Position numbers and translations under genes: made by a program
Shown: positions 52,584-61,537 of the stretch, piece by piece
Layout: each line of letters opens with the position of its first letter
Numbering within the stretch: the first letter of the stretch is position 1
From: Bradyrhizobium betae
GTDB lineage: Bacteria; Pseudomonadota; Alphaproteobacteria; Rhizobiales; Xanthobacteraceae
Direction of reading: 5' to 3'
Length of the DNA stretch: 64,000 nucleotides
Assembly (NCBI RefSeq): GCF_004123905.1
Contig: NZ_MZXW01000057.1
Coordinates: forward strand, 62,001-126,000
Notes under the pieces: generated by a model
Databases searched by the model: none
Told to the model about the DNA's origin: nothing
What the model saw: the letters and a program-made list of their open reading frames with translations, nothing else

Positions 52584-53306
52584 TTACGGCCGCAAGTCCA
52601 TGTCGATACGCACGAAATCGCCGCGATAGGTGACCTCGCCGAGATAGATCACTGTACGGTCGCTGGTTGTGAAGACACGACGGACTTCGGCCACGGGCGA
52701 GTTGAGGGGCACGCGAAGCAGCCGCGCCGCCTCGAGATCCGCGGTACCGATCGTAAGCGTCTGACGGGCGCTGGCGATCGCGGGATCCCTGAGATCGTTG
52801 AGGATCGGGATCACGGTCTCGTTGCGAAAGCGCTTTGGCGACCTGCGAAAGATCTTCTCGTCGAGATAGATGGAAATGACGCAGTAAGGCTGCTTCTGGC
52901 GTGAGTGCAGGCGGCGCATAAAGACGTATTTCTCGGCCGGCTTGCCGTCTTCGGGAAGCAGCGGCGCATCACTGCGGCTTTCCGAGATGTTGATGATCTC
53001 CGGCGAGGTGTCGCGGTACATGTCCGCAAGGTCCGACAGCGTAGTCTCGACCTTGAGCCAGCGATCCTGCCGCAAAGAGCCCGTGACAAACGTGCCGCGT
53101 CCCTGCTGGGCCCCGATGACGCCGTCGCGGGCAAGCAGCTCGACCGCCTGACGGATCGTGACGCGCGACACCCCGAACTCGGCCGCAAGCTCCTCATTGG
53201 CTGGCAGGCGAAAGCCGCGGGTCCAGGTGCCGCGCGCAATCCGCTGGCGGAAGATGTCGGCAATCTGCGCGTATTTGGGGACGTGACTGTCGGAATTCAA
53301 TTCCAT
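52584..53306 (-). CDS. GntR-family regulator, HutC/UTRA type
   Basis: A 240-residue regulator. Winged helix near residues 10-75 (KYAQIADIFRQRIARGTWTR; ELAAEFGVSRVTIRQAVELL; GRGTFVTGS), then a UTRA ligand domain ending VIYLGEVTYRGDFVRIDMDL. It is the last gene of a minus-strand unit with the GMC oxidoreductase and the enolase-superfamily enzyme, 27 bases after the former. It likely regulates the divergent promoter at about 56.1 kb. Confidence 0.9.
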   Translation of the reverse strand: MELNSDSHVPKYAQIADIFRQRIARGTWTRGFRLPANEELAAEFGVSRVTIRQAVELLARDGVIGAQQGRGTFVTGSLRQDRWLKVETTLSDLADMYRDTSPEIINISESRSDAPLLPEDGKPAEKYVFMRRLHSRQKQPYCVISIYLDEKIFRRSPKRFRNETVIPILNDLRDPAIASARQTLTIGTADLEAARLLRVPLNSPVAEVRRVFTTSDRTVIYLGEVTYRGDFVRIDMDLRP

Positions 53307-53333
53307 CTCGCCTCCGGTAGATCAATGAATCGA

Positions 53334-54929
53334 TCAGGCCATGACAAGAGCTGCACCGCGCTCGCCAATCATCAGGCTGGTCGCGTTCGTGTTGGCCGAA
53401 GTGATCTGCGGCATCACCGAGGCATCGATCACCCGGAGCCGCTCGACGCCGCGCACGCGCAGCTGCGGATCGAGCACCGCTCGCTCGTCCCGGCCCATGC
53501 GGCAGGTCCCGGCACAGTGAAACACGGTGCCACCCGTGTTGCGCGCAAAATCCCACAGCCCGGCATCGTCCGTTGCCGCATCTCCCGGCACCACCTCGAT
53601 GTCCCACAGCGGACGAAACGCCTTCTGTTGGTAGATCTCGCGCAGGATGTTCAGGCCCGCAACGATGGTCTTGCGATCGATCTCCTCGGCGAAATAGTTG
53701 GGCGCGATCCGCGGCTGCTCGAACGGATCGGTCGAACTGATCGCAAGCCGGCCGCGCGATTTTCCGTGGCATTGCCACACCGAAGCGGTAAATCCGGAAT
53801 AGGTGTGAAGGGGCTCACCGGGCTTGTCGACCGACAGTGGCATCACGTTAAACTGCACGTCCGGCCTGCCGCCGACGGCGTATTCGGTGCAGGCTGCGCC
53901 CCCCACCTGCCCTGCGCCGACCGTCAACGGGCCGCTGCCTGCCAGCATCCATTGCAGGCCCATCTTCGCAAGCTCGACCGGATTTCGGACCTGATCGTTG
54001 AGCGAGATCCGCTCCTTCAGGCGGACGATCAGCCGGGCTTGATAGTGGTCCTGAAGATTTGCGCCGACCTCCGGAGCATCGGCAACGACGGGGATGCCGA
54101 GCTTGTGCAGTAGATCAGCAGGACCGACGCCGGAAAGCTGGAGGATTTGCGGCGACTGCAGCGCCCCGCCCGACAAAATGACCTCGCGATCGGCTCTCGC
54201 GCGGTGCACCTGCCCCTTCCTGATCCATTCGACGCCGTTCGCAACGGGGCCTGCGAATGTGACCTTACTGACCTGCGCATGGGTGATGATAGTGAGATTG
54301 GGCCTGGCAGCAATCGGACGAAGAAAGGCGGAGGCGGAGCTGGTCCGCCAGTGACGCCCAATGCCGAGCTGGTAAGTGCCGACGCCGAGCGTGGTTGCGC
54401 CGTTGAAGTCGGGATTGGATGGCAGACCAAACTGCACACCCGCCTCGACCCAGGCCCTAGATGCTCGATTGTCGTTGCGGAGATCTGAGACCTCGAACTC
54501 CCCAAGCCCGCCGTGAAACTGGCTCTCGCCGCCGCGGTAGCGTTCGTAGCGCCGGAAATACGGCAGGACGTCACGATAGCTCCAGCCATCGGCGCCAAAG
54601 CGTTCCCAGTCGTCGAAATCCTCGTGCTGGCCGCGGATGAAGATCAGGCCGTTAATCGACGAGGACCCTCCGAGCACACGGCCGCGCGGCCAGACGATGG
54701 CGCGCCCGCCGCTGCCTTCCGACGGCTCCGTCCTGAACAGGCGCGAGAAACGTTCGTTGTAGATGGTCCGATAGTACCCGACCGGAAGCCTGAGCCAAAA
54801 ATTCCGGTCCGATCCACCGGCTTCCAGCAGCAGCACGCGGCAGGCGGGATCGGCGGACAGCCGGTTTGCGACCACGCAGCCCGCCGAGCCCGCGCCGACG
54901 ATGATGTAGTCGTAGCCGGGCGATGACAT
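53334..54929 (-). CDS. GMC-family FAD-dependent oxidoreductase
   Basis: A 531-residue flavoprotein of the choline dehydrogenase/alcohol oxidase group. The FAD loop is DYIIVGAGSAGCVVANRLSA, with LLLEAGGSD, then the ATGRVLGGSSS-type signature (WPRGRVLGGSSSINGLIF). The catalytic His is in GGTVFHCAGTCRMG, and NTNATSLMIGERGA is the C-terminal signature. It oxidises an alcohol or sugar alcohol. It overlaps the enolase-superfamily gene by one base. Substrate unknown; no BetB-type aldehyde dehydrogenase is present, so glycine-betaine synthesis is unlikely. Confidence 0.92.
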   Translation of the reverse strand: MSSPGYDYIIVGAGSAGCVVANRLSADPACRVLLLEAGGSDRNFWLRLPVGYYRTIYNERFSRLFRTEPSEGSGGRAIVWPRGRVLGGSSSINGLIFIRGQHEDFDDWERFGADGWSYRDVLPYFRRYERYRGGESQFHGGLGEFEVSDLRNDNRASRAWVEAGVQFGLPSNPDFNGATTLGVGTYQLGIGRHWRTSSASAFLRPIAARPNLTIITHAQVSKVTFAGPVANGVEWIRKGQVHRARADREVILSGGALQSPQILQLSGVGPADLLHKLGIPVVADAPEVGANLQDHYQARLIVRLKERISLNDQVRNPVELAKMGLQWMLAGSGPLTVGAGQVGGAACTEYAVGGRPDVQFNVMPLSVDKPGEPLHTYSGFTASVWQCHGKSRGRLAISSTDPFEQPRIAPNYFAEEIDRKTIVAGLNILREIYQQKAFRPLWDIEVVPGDAATDDAGLWDFARNTGGTVFHCAGTCRMGRDERAVLDPQLRVRGVERLRVIDASVMPQITSANTNATSLMIGERGAALVMA

Positions 54930-56056
54930 CAGGCGGTCCGGTACTGTTCGATCGACGCAAGGTCAGGCTTGAGCCCAAGACCTGGCCCGTCGCCGAGTTC
55001 GATCGCACCGTCCCGGACATCTAACACGGGGCCACAGAAGCGATCGCGCAGCGGGTTCTCATTGCAATCGACTTCCAGCAGCCCGTCTCCGCCGATGCCG
55101 GCCAGAAGATGGGCCGATGCGAGAAGTCCGATGCCGGCACCAAGATAGTGCGGACAGAACATCTTGCCTGACTGCAGGATATCGCGGGCGATGCCCGCGC
55201 AAGCCGAGAGTCCACCCCATTTCGCGATGTCCGGCTGGACCACGCCGAGAATCCGCTCACCCAGCACCTCGGCAAATCCGGCGTGGCTGGCGATGTTCTC
55301 GCCGGCCGCGAGCGGAAACCCGACTTTCTGGCGGAGCTGCTTCCACTCCTGCCGCGGGCGGTCGGCGCGGATCGGCTCCTCGAGCCAGCCAAGGCCGAAC
55401 GCTTCCAGCTGCGGAGCAAGCTCAAGCGCCTGCGCGACGGTCCAGCCCTGGTTAACGTCAGCGGCGAGCAGGCCTTCGCCAACAAGCCGCCGCAGGGCCG
55501 CCAGATTGGCACGGTCGGCCGCCGGATCAAAACCTATCTTCAGCTTCAGAGCGCGGTAGCCGCGTGCGAGGGCTGCCTCCGCGGCGCGCTCTGATCCTGC
55601 GGGATTGATGCCGCTGGCATATACCTTGATCCTGTTCCGGGATCCGCCGAGCAGCCTCCACAGCGCAACGTTCTGGCGGCGCGCGTGAAGATCCCAAATA
55701 GCAAGGTCGATGCCGGCGATGGACTGTGCGAACGGACCCGCTTCGCCGGACTGCAGCGCGAGCACCGAGGTTCCCTGCGTCAGGCGCTCGAAAGCAGCTG
55801 ATGGACCTTGCGCCTTGAATCCGACAAGGGCCGGCGCGAGCACCTCGTTGACCAGCCGAACACGATGCTCGGCTCCCGGCGCCGGAAAATTGCACCACAC
55901 CTCGCCCCACCCCACGTGACCGTCCGTATCCTCGACGCGAACGAAAACGGCCGGCCGATCCGCCATCCGCCCGAACGAGGTGATGACAGGGGTCGTCAAC
56001 GGATAGCGATAGCCGAAAGCCTGGAGGCTGCGAATGGAGAAGGGCGACGATGTCAT
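54929..56056 (-). CDS. mandelate racemase/muconate lactonizing family enzyme
   Basis: A 375-residue enolase-superfamily enzyme. The N-terminal capping domain leads to a barrel with RALKLKIGFD (KxK acid/base), DVNQGW and LEEPIRADRP (metal ligands), AGENIASHAGF and VQPDIAKWGGL. CPHYLGAGIGLLASAHLLAG closes the site. ATG at 56056 was chosen over an upstream TTG. Members dehydrate or isomerise sugar acids or lactones. Paired with a GMC oxidase it may act on an oxidised sugar or aldonate. The specificity cannot be assigned from the sequence. Confidence 0.88.
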   Translation of the reverse strand: MTSSPFSIRSLQAFGYRYPLTTPVITSFGRMADRPAVFVRVEDTDGHVGWGEVWCNFPAPGAEHRVRLVNEVLAPALVGFKAQGPSAAFERLTQGTSVLALQSGEAGPFAQSIAGIDLAIWDLHARRQNVALWRLLGGSRNRIKVYASGINPAGSERAAEAALARGYRALKLKIGFDPAADRANLAALRRLVGEGLLAADVNQGWTVAQALELAPQLEAFGLGWLEEPIRADRPRQEWKQLRQKVGFPLAAGENIASHAGFAEVLGERILGVVQPDIAKWGGLSACAGIARDILQSGKMFCPHYLGAGIGLLASAHLLAGIGGDGLLEVDCNENPLRDRFCGPVLDVRDGAIELGDGPGLGLKPDLASIEQYRTA

Positions 56057-56101
56057 GCGCGGAAGGCCTGCGACGCCTATGACCAAAGGCGCTCTTGTAT
56101 G

Positions 56102-56123
56102 GTCATCCTATTTATCATATGAC
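56102..56123. promoter_or_regulatory. possible operator in divergent promoter
   Basis: GTCAT at 56102-56106 and its complement ATGAC at 56119-56123 flank an A/T-rich 12-base centre in the 107-base gap between the divergent units. The nearby GntR gene makes a GntR site plausible. The arms are short. Confidence 0.25.
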
Positions 56124-56163
56124 TTTCGAAAACATCAACCGCTATCCGGGTGGAATGCGTCGA

Positions 56164-56934
56164 ATGAACGGAGCAGGCGTGAGACGCTTTGGTCTCGGAT
56201 TGATTCCGTGGTTCGGTGCAATCCTTCTCTGGTACGCGGTGCGCTGGAGCGGCTTCGTCAACGTCTCGCTGATCCCCGCTCCGCACCAGGTGGCCGCGAA
56301 ATTCTTCGAGCTTCTCACCAAAGAAGGCCTTCTCGTCGACATCTTCGCCTCCACCAGACGCGTCTTCTTCGGCGTCGCGCTCGGGATTCTTGCAGCGGTG
56401 CCCGTTGGCTTCCTGCTCGGCTGGTATCGCCCGGCCCGCACCTTCGCCGACCCGATGATCAACTTCTTCCGCGCGCTGCCACCAATCGCGCTGATCCCGC
56501 TCGTGATTGTCTATTTCGGCGTGGACGAGGTCGCAAAACTGGTCATCTTGTTCTACGCCTCATTCTTCTCCGGCGTGATCGTGATGTATGAAGGCGTCTC
56601 GCAGATCACGCCCCTCTACATCCGCGTAGCGCAGACGCTCGGTGCCAGTCAGGGCGAAATCTTCCGCAAGGTCATCATTCCCCTCACCGTCCCGCATATC
56701 CTCACCGCGTTACGGGTCGCATTGGGTGTGGCCTGGGCGACTCTCGTGGCATCTGAGCTGATCGCCGCCCAGCGCGGACTTGGTGCGATGATCCAGAATG
56801 CCTCGACCTATTTCCTGCTCGATGTCATTTATGTCGGCATCATCTGTATCGGCCTGATCGCTCTGCTCATGGACATGATCCTGCGCAAAATCACGGCGCG
56901 GTTGCTGGTGTGGCAGGATCGGGTCATCGCATGA
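56164..56934 (+). CDS. NitT/TauT-type ABC transporter permease
   Basis: A permease of about 256 residues (SsuC/TauC family) with six membrane segments. The coupling loop is RVAQTLGASQGEIFRKVIIP, and LRVALGVAWATLVASELIAA follows. The start at 56164 has GGTGGA upstream; an ATG at 56119 would add 15 residues but has no ribosome site. The stop overlaps the ATPase start (ATGA). These transporters carry taurine, sulfonates, nitrate, pyrimidine precursors or aromatic acids. Confidence 0.88.
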   Translation: MNGAGVRRFGLGLIPWFGAILLWYAVRWSGFVNVSLIPAPHQVAAKFFELLTKEGLLVDIFASTRRVFFGVALGILAAVPVGFLLGWYRPARTFADPMINFFRALPPIALIPLVIVYFGVDEVAKLVILFYASFFSGVIVMYEGVSQITPLYIRVAQTLGASQGEIFRKVIIPLTVPHILTALRVALGVAWATLVASELIAAQRGLGAMIQNASTYFLLDVIYVGIICIGLIALLMDMILRKITARLLVWQDRVIA

Positions 56935-57740
56935 AGAAGCGTGCGCAGTTCGAAAATGTTTCGTTGTCATTCGAAACTCCGAGGGGCCGCCTCAACGTCG
57001 TCGAGGACGTAAGCTACGACATCAACGATGGGGATTTCATCGCGGTGATCGGCCCCTCCGGCTGTGGCAAGACCACGATGATGAGCATGCTCGCGGGTTT
57101 CCAGAGGCCGACGACCGGCAATGTGCTGTTCGACGGACGTCCCGTCGCGGGCCCCGAGCCCGAGCGCGGCGTCATCTTTCAGGAATATGGCGTCTTCCCG
57201 TGGCTGACCGTGAAGCAGAACATAGCTTTCGGCCTGAAGCTCAGCGCCAACCGCGTCCCGGCCGGTGAGCGCGATGCCATCTGCGATCACTATCTCGGCC
57301 TGATGGGATTGTCCGACTTCGCCAGCTCCTATCCGAAGCATTTATCCGGCGGCATGCGTCAGCGGCTCGCGATCGCGCGTGCCTATGCCGTCAAGCCGCA
57401 GTTCCTGCTGATGGATGAGCCGTTCGGCGCGCTCGATGCCCAGACCCGATCCAACATGCAGAACCTACTGCTGAAAGTGCTCGAGACCGAAGGCAAGACT
57501 GTCATGCTAATCACCCACTCCGTGGAAGAGGCTATCTACCTCGCCTCCCGCATCGTGGTGGTGACCGCACGGCCGGCACGGATCAGGCAGATCATCGACG
57601 TGCCGTTCGCCTATCCGCGCGACGAATCAATCCAGGAGCGAGCCGAATTCGGGGAGCTGCGAAGCTACATCAGGCGACTGGTGATGGATGAGTATCGCGC
57701 CCAGCAGGCGCAAATGCGTCCGGCATCGTTCGCGGAATAA
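56931..57740 (+). CDS. NitT/TauT-type ABC transporter ATPase
   Basis: A 269-residue ATPase (SsuB/TauB family). Walker A is GPSGCGKTT, FQEYGVFPWLTVKQNIAFGL is the Q-loop region, signature LSGGMRQRLAIARAYA, Walker B FLLMDEPFGALDAQTR. Overlaps the permease gene by four bases. Confidence 0.93.
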   Translation: MKKRAQFENVSLSFETPRGRLNVVEDVSYDINDGDFIAVIGPSGCGKTTMMSMLAGFQRPTTGNVLFDGRPVAGPEPERGVIFQEYGVFPWLTVKQNIAFGLKLSANRVPAGERDAICDHYLGLMGLSDFASSYPKHLSGGMRQRLAIARAYAVKPQFLLMDEPFGALDAQTRSNMQNLLLKVLETEGKTVMLITHSVEEAIYLASRIVVVTARPARIRQIIDVPFAYPRDESIQERAEFGELRSYIRRLVMDEYRAQQAQMRPASFAE

Positions 57741-57760
57741 CAAACAAAACGGAGGATACC

Positions 57761-58756
57761 ATGGACCGCAGACAATTTCTGACCACGACGGCGGGCCTTG
57801 CGCTCGGCACCTTCACGGCCTCAGCACCGGCGATCGCGCAAGCGAAAACGAAAGTCCGCGTCGGCTATCTGCACACCGTCGCGGTCGACGGCCAGATCTG
57901 GACCGGCATGGATCGCGGTTCCTTTGAAAGGCAGGGCCTCGATCTCGAGCTGCGACAGTTCAACACCGGCCTCGAGATCTTCCAGGCGCTGATCGGCGGC
58001 AGCCTCGACGTACTGGCCACCGGCGCCGTGCTCTCGAACTTCCCTGCCCGGGGGCAGGGCAAGGTGTTCCTGATCAACGACATTGAGGTCGCGACCGCAC
58101 AGCTCTGGGTTCGCGGCGACCAGGGCATCAAGTCGTTTGAGGACCTGAAGGGCAAGCGGATCGCGACCGCGACCGGTACCACCGCGCATGTGTTCCTGGA
58201 TACCGCGCTTCGCGCCAACAAGGTCGATCCGAAGGAGGTCGAACTCGTCAACCAGACCATGCCAGCGGCCGTGACCGCCTTTATCTCCGGCGCGGTACCG
58301 GCCGTCGCTCTTTGGGTACCCTTCAACGTCACGGTTCGGGACAAGGTGCCAGGGGCGGTCAAGCTCGCCGATGCGTCAGCCTACTATCCAAAGGCCGCTA
58401 TCATCGGCGGCTGGGCGGCGGCCAACGATTATTACGAGCCAAACAAGGAAACGCTGGCGAAGCTGATCCGTGGCTGGGCGGATGCGAATGACTACATTGT
58501 CGCGAACAGCACCGAAGCGATGGAGAAGCTGCAGAAGGGTCACTATAGCCAAACCCCGCTGGCCGACATCAACGAATCGTTCAAGGCCCAGAAGATGTTC
58601 ACGTCCAGGGAGTGGAAGCGAATGTACTCAGACGGGACGGTCACCAACTGGCTGCAGCAGTCGACAGATTTCTTCATGGCCAACGCAGGCATCAAGGACT
58701 CCACGCCGGCAACCAAATATTTCGATCCCAGTCTGTATCTAAAAACAATCGTGTGA
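57761..58756 (+). CDS. NitT/TauT-type ABC transporter substrate-binding protein
   Basis: A 331-residue receptor (SsuA/TauA/THI5 fold). The leader MDRRQFLTTTAGLALGTF is a twin-arginine signal with cleavage near IAQA. The mature part includes VRVGYLHTVAVDGQIWTGMD, FNTGLEIFQALIGGSLDVLA and EDLKGKRIATATGTTAH. GGAGGA lies before the start. The ligand is not evident; the divergent GMC and enolase-superfamily genes suggest an oxidisable organic acid or alcohol instead of taurine. Confidence 0.92.
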   Translation: MDRRQFLTTTAGLALGTFTASAPAIAQAKTKVRVGYLHTVAVDGQIWTGMDRGSFERQGLDLELRQFNTGLEIFQALIGGSLDVLATGAVLSNFPARGQGKVFLINDIEVATAQLWVRGDQGIKSFEDLKGKRIATATGTTAHVFLDTALRANKVDPKEVELVNQTMPAAVTAFISGAVPAVALWVPFNVTVRDKVPGAVKLADASAYYPKAAIIGGWAAANDYYEPNKETLAKLIRGWADANDYIVANSTEAMEKLQKGHYSQTPLADINESFKAQKMFTSREWKRMYSDGTVTNWLQQSTDFFMANAGIKDSTPATKYFDPSLYLKTIV

Positions 58757-59170
58757 TCTGATCGCGGAAGCTGGCGGCTCCCTTGCGCCGTAGCACCCGC
58801 GCTCTCTTCATGTTGAAGAGGCTTTCGTTTCGAAAGCTGATCAGTCGATGATATGGGTCCCGTTTAGTTGAAGCGTACTGGCGGCGAACCGCCTCCGTTT
58901 GCATGACACTGAGCGATCCTGCGGCTTCATTGGCCCTGCTCATCACTGTAGGACCGCTGTTGCCCTGTTTCGGCTGTCTCGTTCGAGGCCAAGCAACGCT
59001 GCGCCCGCTCGATCTGGAAGTACAAGAACTAGTCAATCGACGGCTACATAGTCGCCATCTAGCTTCTGCGGCCGTTCTGCTTAACTCAGGCGAAGTTGAT
59101 CCGAAACACAGCCGGAGCGCTTCTCGCCGAGCATGCGCCACCCGGATTTTGTCGCATATCAACTGCCGCT
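58757..59170. other. no convincing gene
   Basis: A/T content rises after 58757. Open frames of up to 166 codons occur on both strands but are composed of low-complexity Ser/Arg stretches and overlap each other, with no family resemblance. Confidence 0.5.
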
Positions 59171-59202
59171 GACTGATAAGGTTTGCCGACAATCTTTATC
59201 AG
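59171..59202. repeat. ACTGATAAG repeat copy
   Basis: GACTGATAAGGTTTG at 59171-59185 is identical to the minus strand of 33638-33652. A partial complement TTTATCAG follows at 59195-59202, giving a hairpin-like arrangement. It lies 415 bases after the transporter operon and may be a dispersed repeat. Confidence 0.6.
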
Positions 59203-59305
59203 TCTAGAACCGTCTCCAATTCGGATCGTTACAAGCAAGCCGACTGATGCCGCGTCCTTAAATTGTCATCAGATGAGGCGCCACCTTCCGCCGCTGCGCT
59301 CGTCT

Positions 59306-59407
59306 TCAGGAGCGGATGGCGTCAATCGCGTGAGCTATTAGAAACGCAACGCTTGCCGCGATTATGATCACTAAAAACCAACTGATCACGTCCGTCTCCA
59401 TCAACAT
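59306..59407 (-). CDS. possible 33-residue membrane microprotein
   Basis: A short frame beginning MLMETDVISWFLVII and continuing through a run of about 20 hydrophobic residues (FLVIIIAASVAFLIAHAI) to a polar end DAIRS. The single strongly hydrophobic helix with charged flanks is unlike a random open frame. No clear Shine-Dalgarno sequence is seen before either ATG. No family recognised. Confidence 0.35.
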   Translation of the reverse strand: MLMETDVISWFLVIIIAASVAFLIAHAIDAIRS

Positions 59408-59990
59408 TATGGAGTGAACGCGCTCAAACGCGCACAGTCAAAAACAAGTCGCCGAAAAGCTTAATTTCAGCGATGGGCTGAGGACTCGAGGCAACTCTTG
59501 CGTCCGCAGTCGGTCCTATCGGCGAGATGCCAGTAGCCGGGTCTCACAACCCACCATGATGGGTCTCGGTGCAGCTCCCCTCTCGCTTGGCAGCAATAGA
59601 AGCAGAATTGTTCCGTCCTCGGAACAGAATGCCCGCCAGGTTGATTTCGGTTCCGCCGAAATTGTGTTTGCAAAAGAGACAAAGTTGGGGCAGAATTTTT
59701 GCTACCGGGGCTGGCTGCATATTTCACTTGGTATTTTTGACCCGGCTTCATTTGACGACGCGTGGGCCGCAGCGATTTAACCTCCCGCTGCGGCCTTCGC
59801 CGCACGGCAGGCCAGCGTGAACCGGCGAGCGCCCCTCAAGGTAGGCCCTGTCGTTGGCGCCTCAGAGTCGGAGGACCGTGAGAACGGCTCAAGCGTCTCC
59901 AGCCGCAGCTTTCCCGTCTGCTCCGCTGATTGAGCTTCGCAGGAGCGGCTCGCCCTGGGCATTAGCCATTGGGACAGTGGCCCCGAATCG
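59408..59990. other. no convincing gene
   Basis: Contains open frames on both strands up to 112 codons, one with a Cys-rich end (FCFYCC) on the minus strand, but none has a good start, coding-like composition or family match. Possibly a decayed region. Confidence 0.4.
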
Positions 59991-60386
59991 ATGCCGATTG
60001 CACGAAAGGGGCGGAATCCGCATTATGGTTTTGCTGGGCGAAGCGGATCTACCGTGGCTCTGAAGAACCCCGACGCTATTGCGGCAGTCGTGACTGCGCT
60101 GCGGCTTACTTACGGCGACGAAACGGCACGAGCCATGCTGGTCGGCGGCATGAGCCTGGCCGCGCTGATAGAGGCGATGTTCTCCGCCTCGGTTGAGCGA
60201 CGCGATGCCGTTCGATACGTTGCGTCTGCCTTGGACGACTTCGCCATCTCGCCGGAACCCGGCCCCGTCTGGCACCTTCGCTACGTTTACGAAAGTCATG
60301 GCTCGTTTCGCGTCGTCGATATGGAGATTGCGACGCCAACAGGCACGCTGTCCAGTAAAGACGTCCGGCTACGTCTGCCCGTCTAG
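59991..60386 (+). CDS. hypothetical protein
   Basis: A protein of up to 131 residues; a GTG at 60054 would give 110. The segment DAIAAVVTALRLTYGDETAR and the C-terminal PVWHLRYVYESHGSFRVVDM look like real protein, with mixed helix and strand. No signal peptide, no membrane segment and no recognised family. Its stop lies directly against the stop of the minus-strand gene at 60387. Confidence 0.55.
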   Translation: MPIARKGRNPHYGFAGRSGSTVALKNPDAIAAVVTALRLTYGDETARAMLVGGMSLAALIEAMFSASVERRDAVRYVASALDDFAISPEPGPVWHLRYVYESHGSFRVVDMEIATPTGTLSSKDVRLRLPV

Positions 60387-60611
60387 CTACCTTGCCACTT
60401 CTGCAATGTGACCAGTGCTGTCGACGATTAGCGAGCGCGCGGTACCTTCTCTGACGGCCTTGTAAGTCTTGATCTTTCCGGCCGGCACCTCCTGGATCTG
60501 CGAGTAGCCTGCGGCGCGAAGCTTGGCGATGATCTCCTCCGGCGTCAGGCTGAGCGCGGACGAGGATCCCCAGACCAGTACGAGGGCAGCCATTACGAAC
60601 GATCGCAGCAC
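60387..60611 (-). CDS. small secreted PepSY-like protein
   Basis: A 74-residue protein with a GTG start at 60611 preceded by AAGGAGGG. The leader LRSFVMAALVLVWGSSSALS is a Sec signal. The mature part EEIIAKLRAAGYSQIQEVPA then VDSTGHIAEVA has the pattern of PepSY-domain proteins (a GY turn followed by a VDxxTG hairpin). Such proteins are thought to modulate peptidases or act as periplasmic inhibitors; here the role is unknown. Confidence 0.75.
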   Translation of the reverse strand: MLRSFVMAALVLVWGSSSALSLTPEEIIAKLRAAGYSQIQEVPAGKIKTYKAVREGTARSLIVDSTGHIAEVAR

Positions 60612-60655
60612 TTGCCCTCCTTGCGCGCACGCCGTCATCGGGTTGACTCCTTATC

Positions 60656-60868
60656 CTAGCCGCCGACCGGCCCCGACAACGTCTCCAGTCCCGCCTCTAT
60701 TGCCGCGATGTCCTGCTCGATTTGCGCAATCGACAACCTGCAGTCAAAGCCCACCCAGGCCTTCAGGTCTCCGGCAAGTCGCCGGCGATGGATCCTCAGC
60801 TCTTCAAGCGACTGGCGGTCTTTCACTCTTGCGTAGCCATCCACAATCAACTCAATCGCACTCGACAT
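60656..60868 (-). CDS. small hypothetical protein
   Basis: A 70-residue protein, helical and charged, starting SSAIELIVDGYARVKDRQSL. GGAG lies seven bases before the ATG at 60868. LEELRIHRRRLAGDL and AQIEQDIAAIEAGLE look like a helical hairpin. I recall similar short proteins in Bradyrhizobium but no function. It is upstream of the PepSY-like gene on the same strand. Confidence 0.65.
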   Translation of the reverse strand: MSSAIELIVDGYARVKDRQSLEELRIHRRRLAGDLKAWVGFDCRLSIAQIEQDIAAIEAGLETLSGPVGG

Positions 60869-61216
60869 GACGCTACTCCACAAAAACATTCTGATTTAAT
60901 CGAATAAAGCTTAGTGCAAGCCGCCCGTTCGGCGCAACTTGTGCGCTGGCTTTGTACAAAATGGCCGCTCCGCCGGCTTACGCTTCAGCCAATGGGGCGG
61001 CTGGGGAACAACAAGAGCCAGAGAGCCCCTCGAATGTCCAACCAGGCCGTCGTCAAAATCGGTCAAGATCATTGACGGGTTGGCATTGCACTCAGCGTTC
61101 AACGGCAAATTCTTCGAAAACGGTTGAGCACAGGGTTTTAGTTTCTTCTAGCTTTTCCCGAACGGGGGCGTCAAACTTGCGTCCATTGAGAACGTAATTT
61201 TTTCAGGGACATTGCG
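60869..61216. other. no convincing gene
   Basis: No gene can be supported. A 62-codon plus-strand frame (60939-61127) lacks a ribosome site and family match. The segment before 61217 has the AGGGA that serves the next gene. Confidence 0.45.
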
Positions 61217-61513
61217 ATGGGAAAACCTGCCGTTTCCCGTGATGCCTTCCGGGGACTATTCGCTTTCTATGCGGCGAAGGCTCATAAGCCCGAGGCCGAA
61301 CATTCCCTTTTGCGGATGTTCGGATCTGCGGACGATATACCCGATGCTTTGCTGCAGCAGTGGTCGGACAGAGCTGAGTTGCTCGGCTCCGAAACCGTTG
61401 GCCGCGTAATGGATCCACACGTCCGTCAAATCACGAACGGCAATGCACAATACGACCATGCCAGCGACTTTCTCCACACGCTGCTGAGAGACCTCGGGCG
61501 GAAAATGCAGTGA
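61217..61513 (+). CDS. hypothetical protein
   Basis: A 98-residue soluble protein with AGGGA eight bases before the ATG. It reads GKPAVSRDAFRGLFAFYAAK, then LLRMFGSADDIPDALLQQW and ends HTLLRDLGRKMQ. Helical, without signal peptide. Codon use seems normal. No family recognised. Its 3' end approaches the decayed cold-shock gene on the other strand. Confidence 0.55.
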   Translation: MGKPAVSRDAFRGLFAFYAAKAHKPEAEHSLLRMFGSADDIPDALLQQWSDRAELLGSETVGRVMDPHVRQITNGNAQYDHASDFLHTLLRDLGRKMQ

Positions 61514-61537
61514 TCGAACCGCCACGCCATTGGCGCT

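Noticed and set aside
58692..59192. 166-codon minus-strand frame, and an overlapping plus-strand frame at 58903-59172
   Set aside because: Low-complexity Ser/Arg composition, overlap with the end of the SBP gene, and no recognisable family.
59467..59805. 112-codon minus-strand frame with a Cys-rich end
   Set aside because: No ribosome site and no family; the Cys pattern does not match a known zinc-binding motif.
60939..61127. 62-codon plus-strand frame
   Set aside because: No ribosome site, and the composition looks non-coding apart from the last 20 residues.
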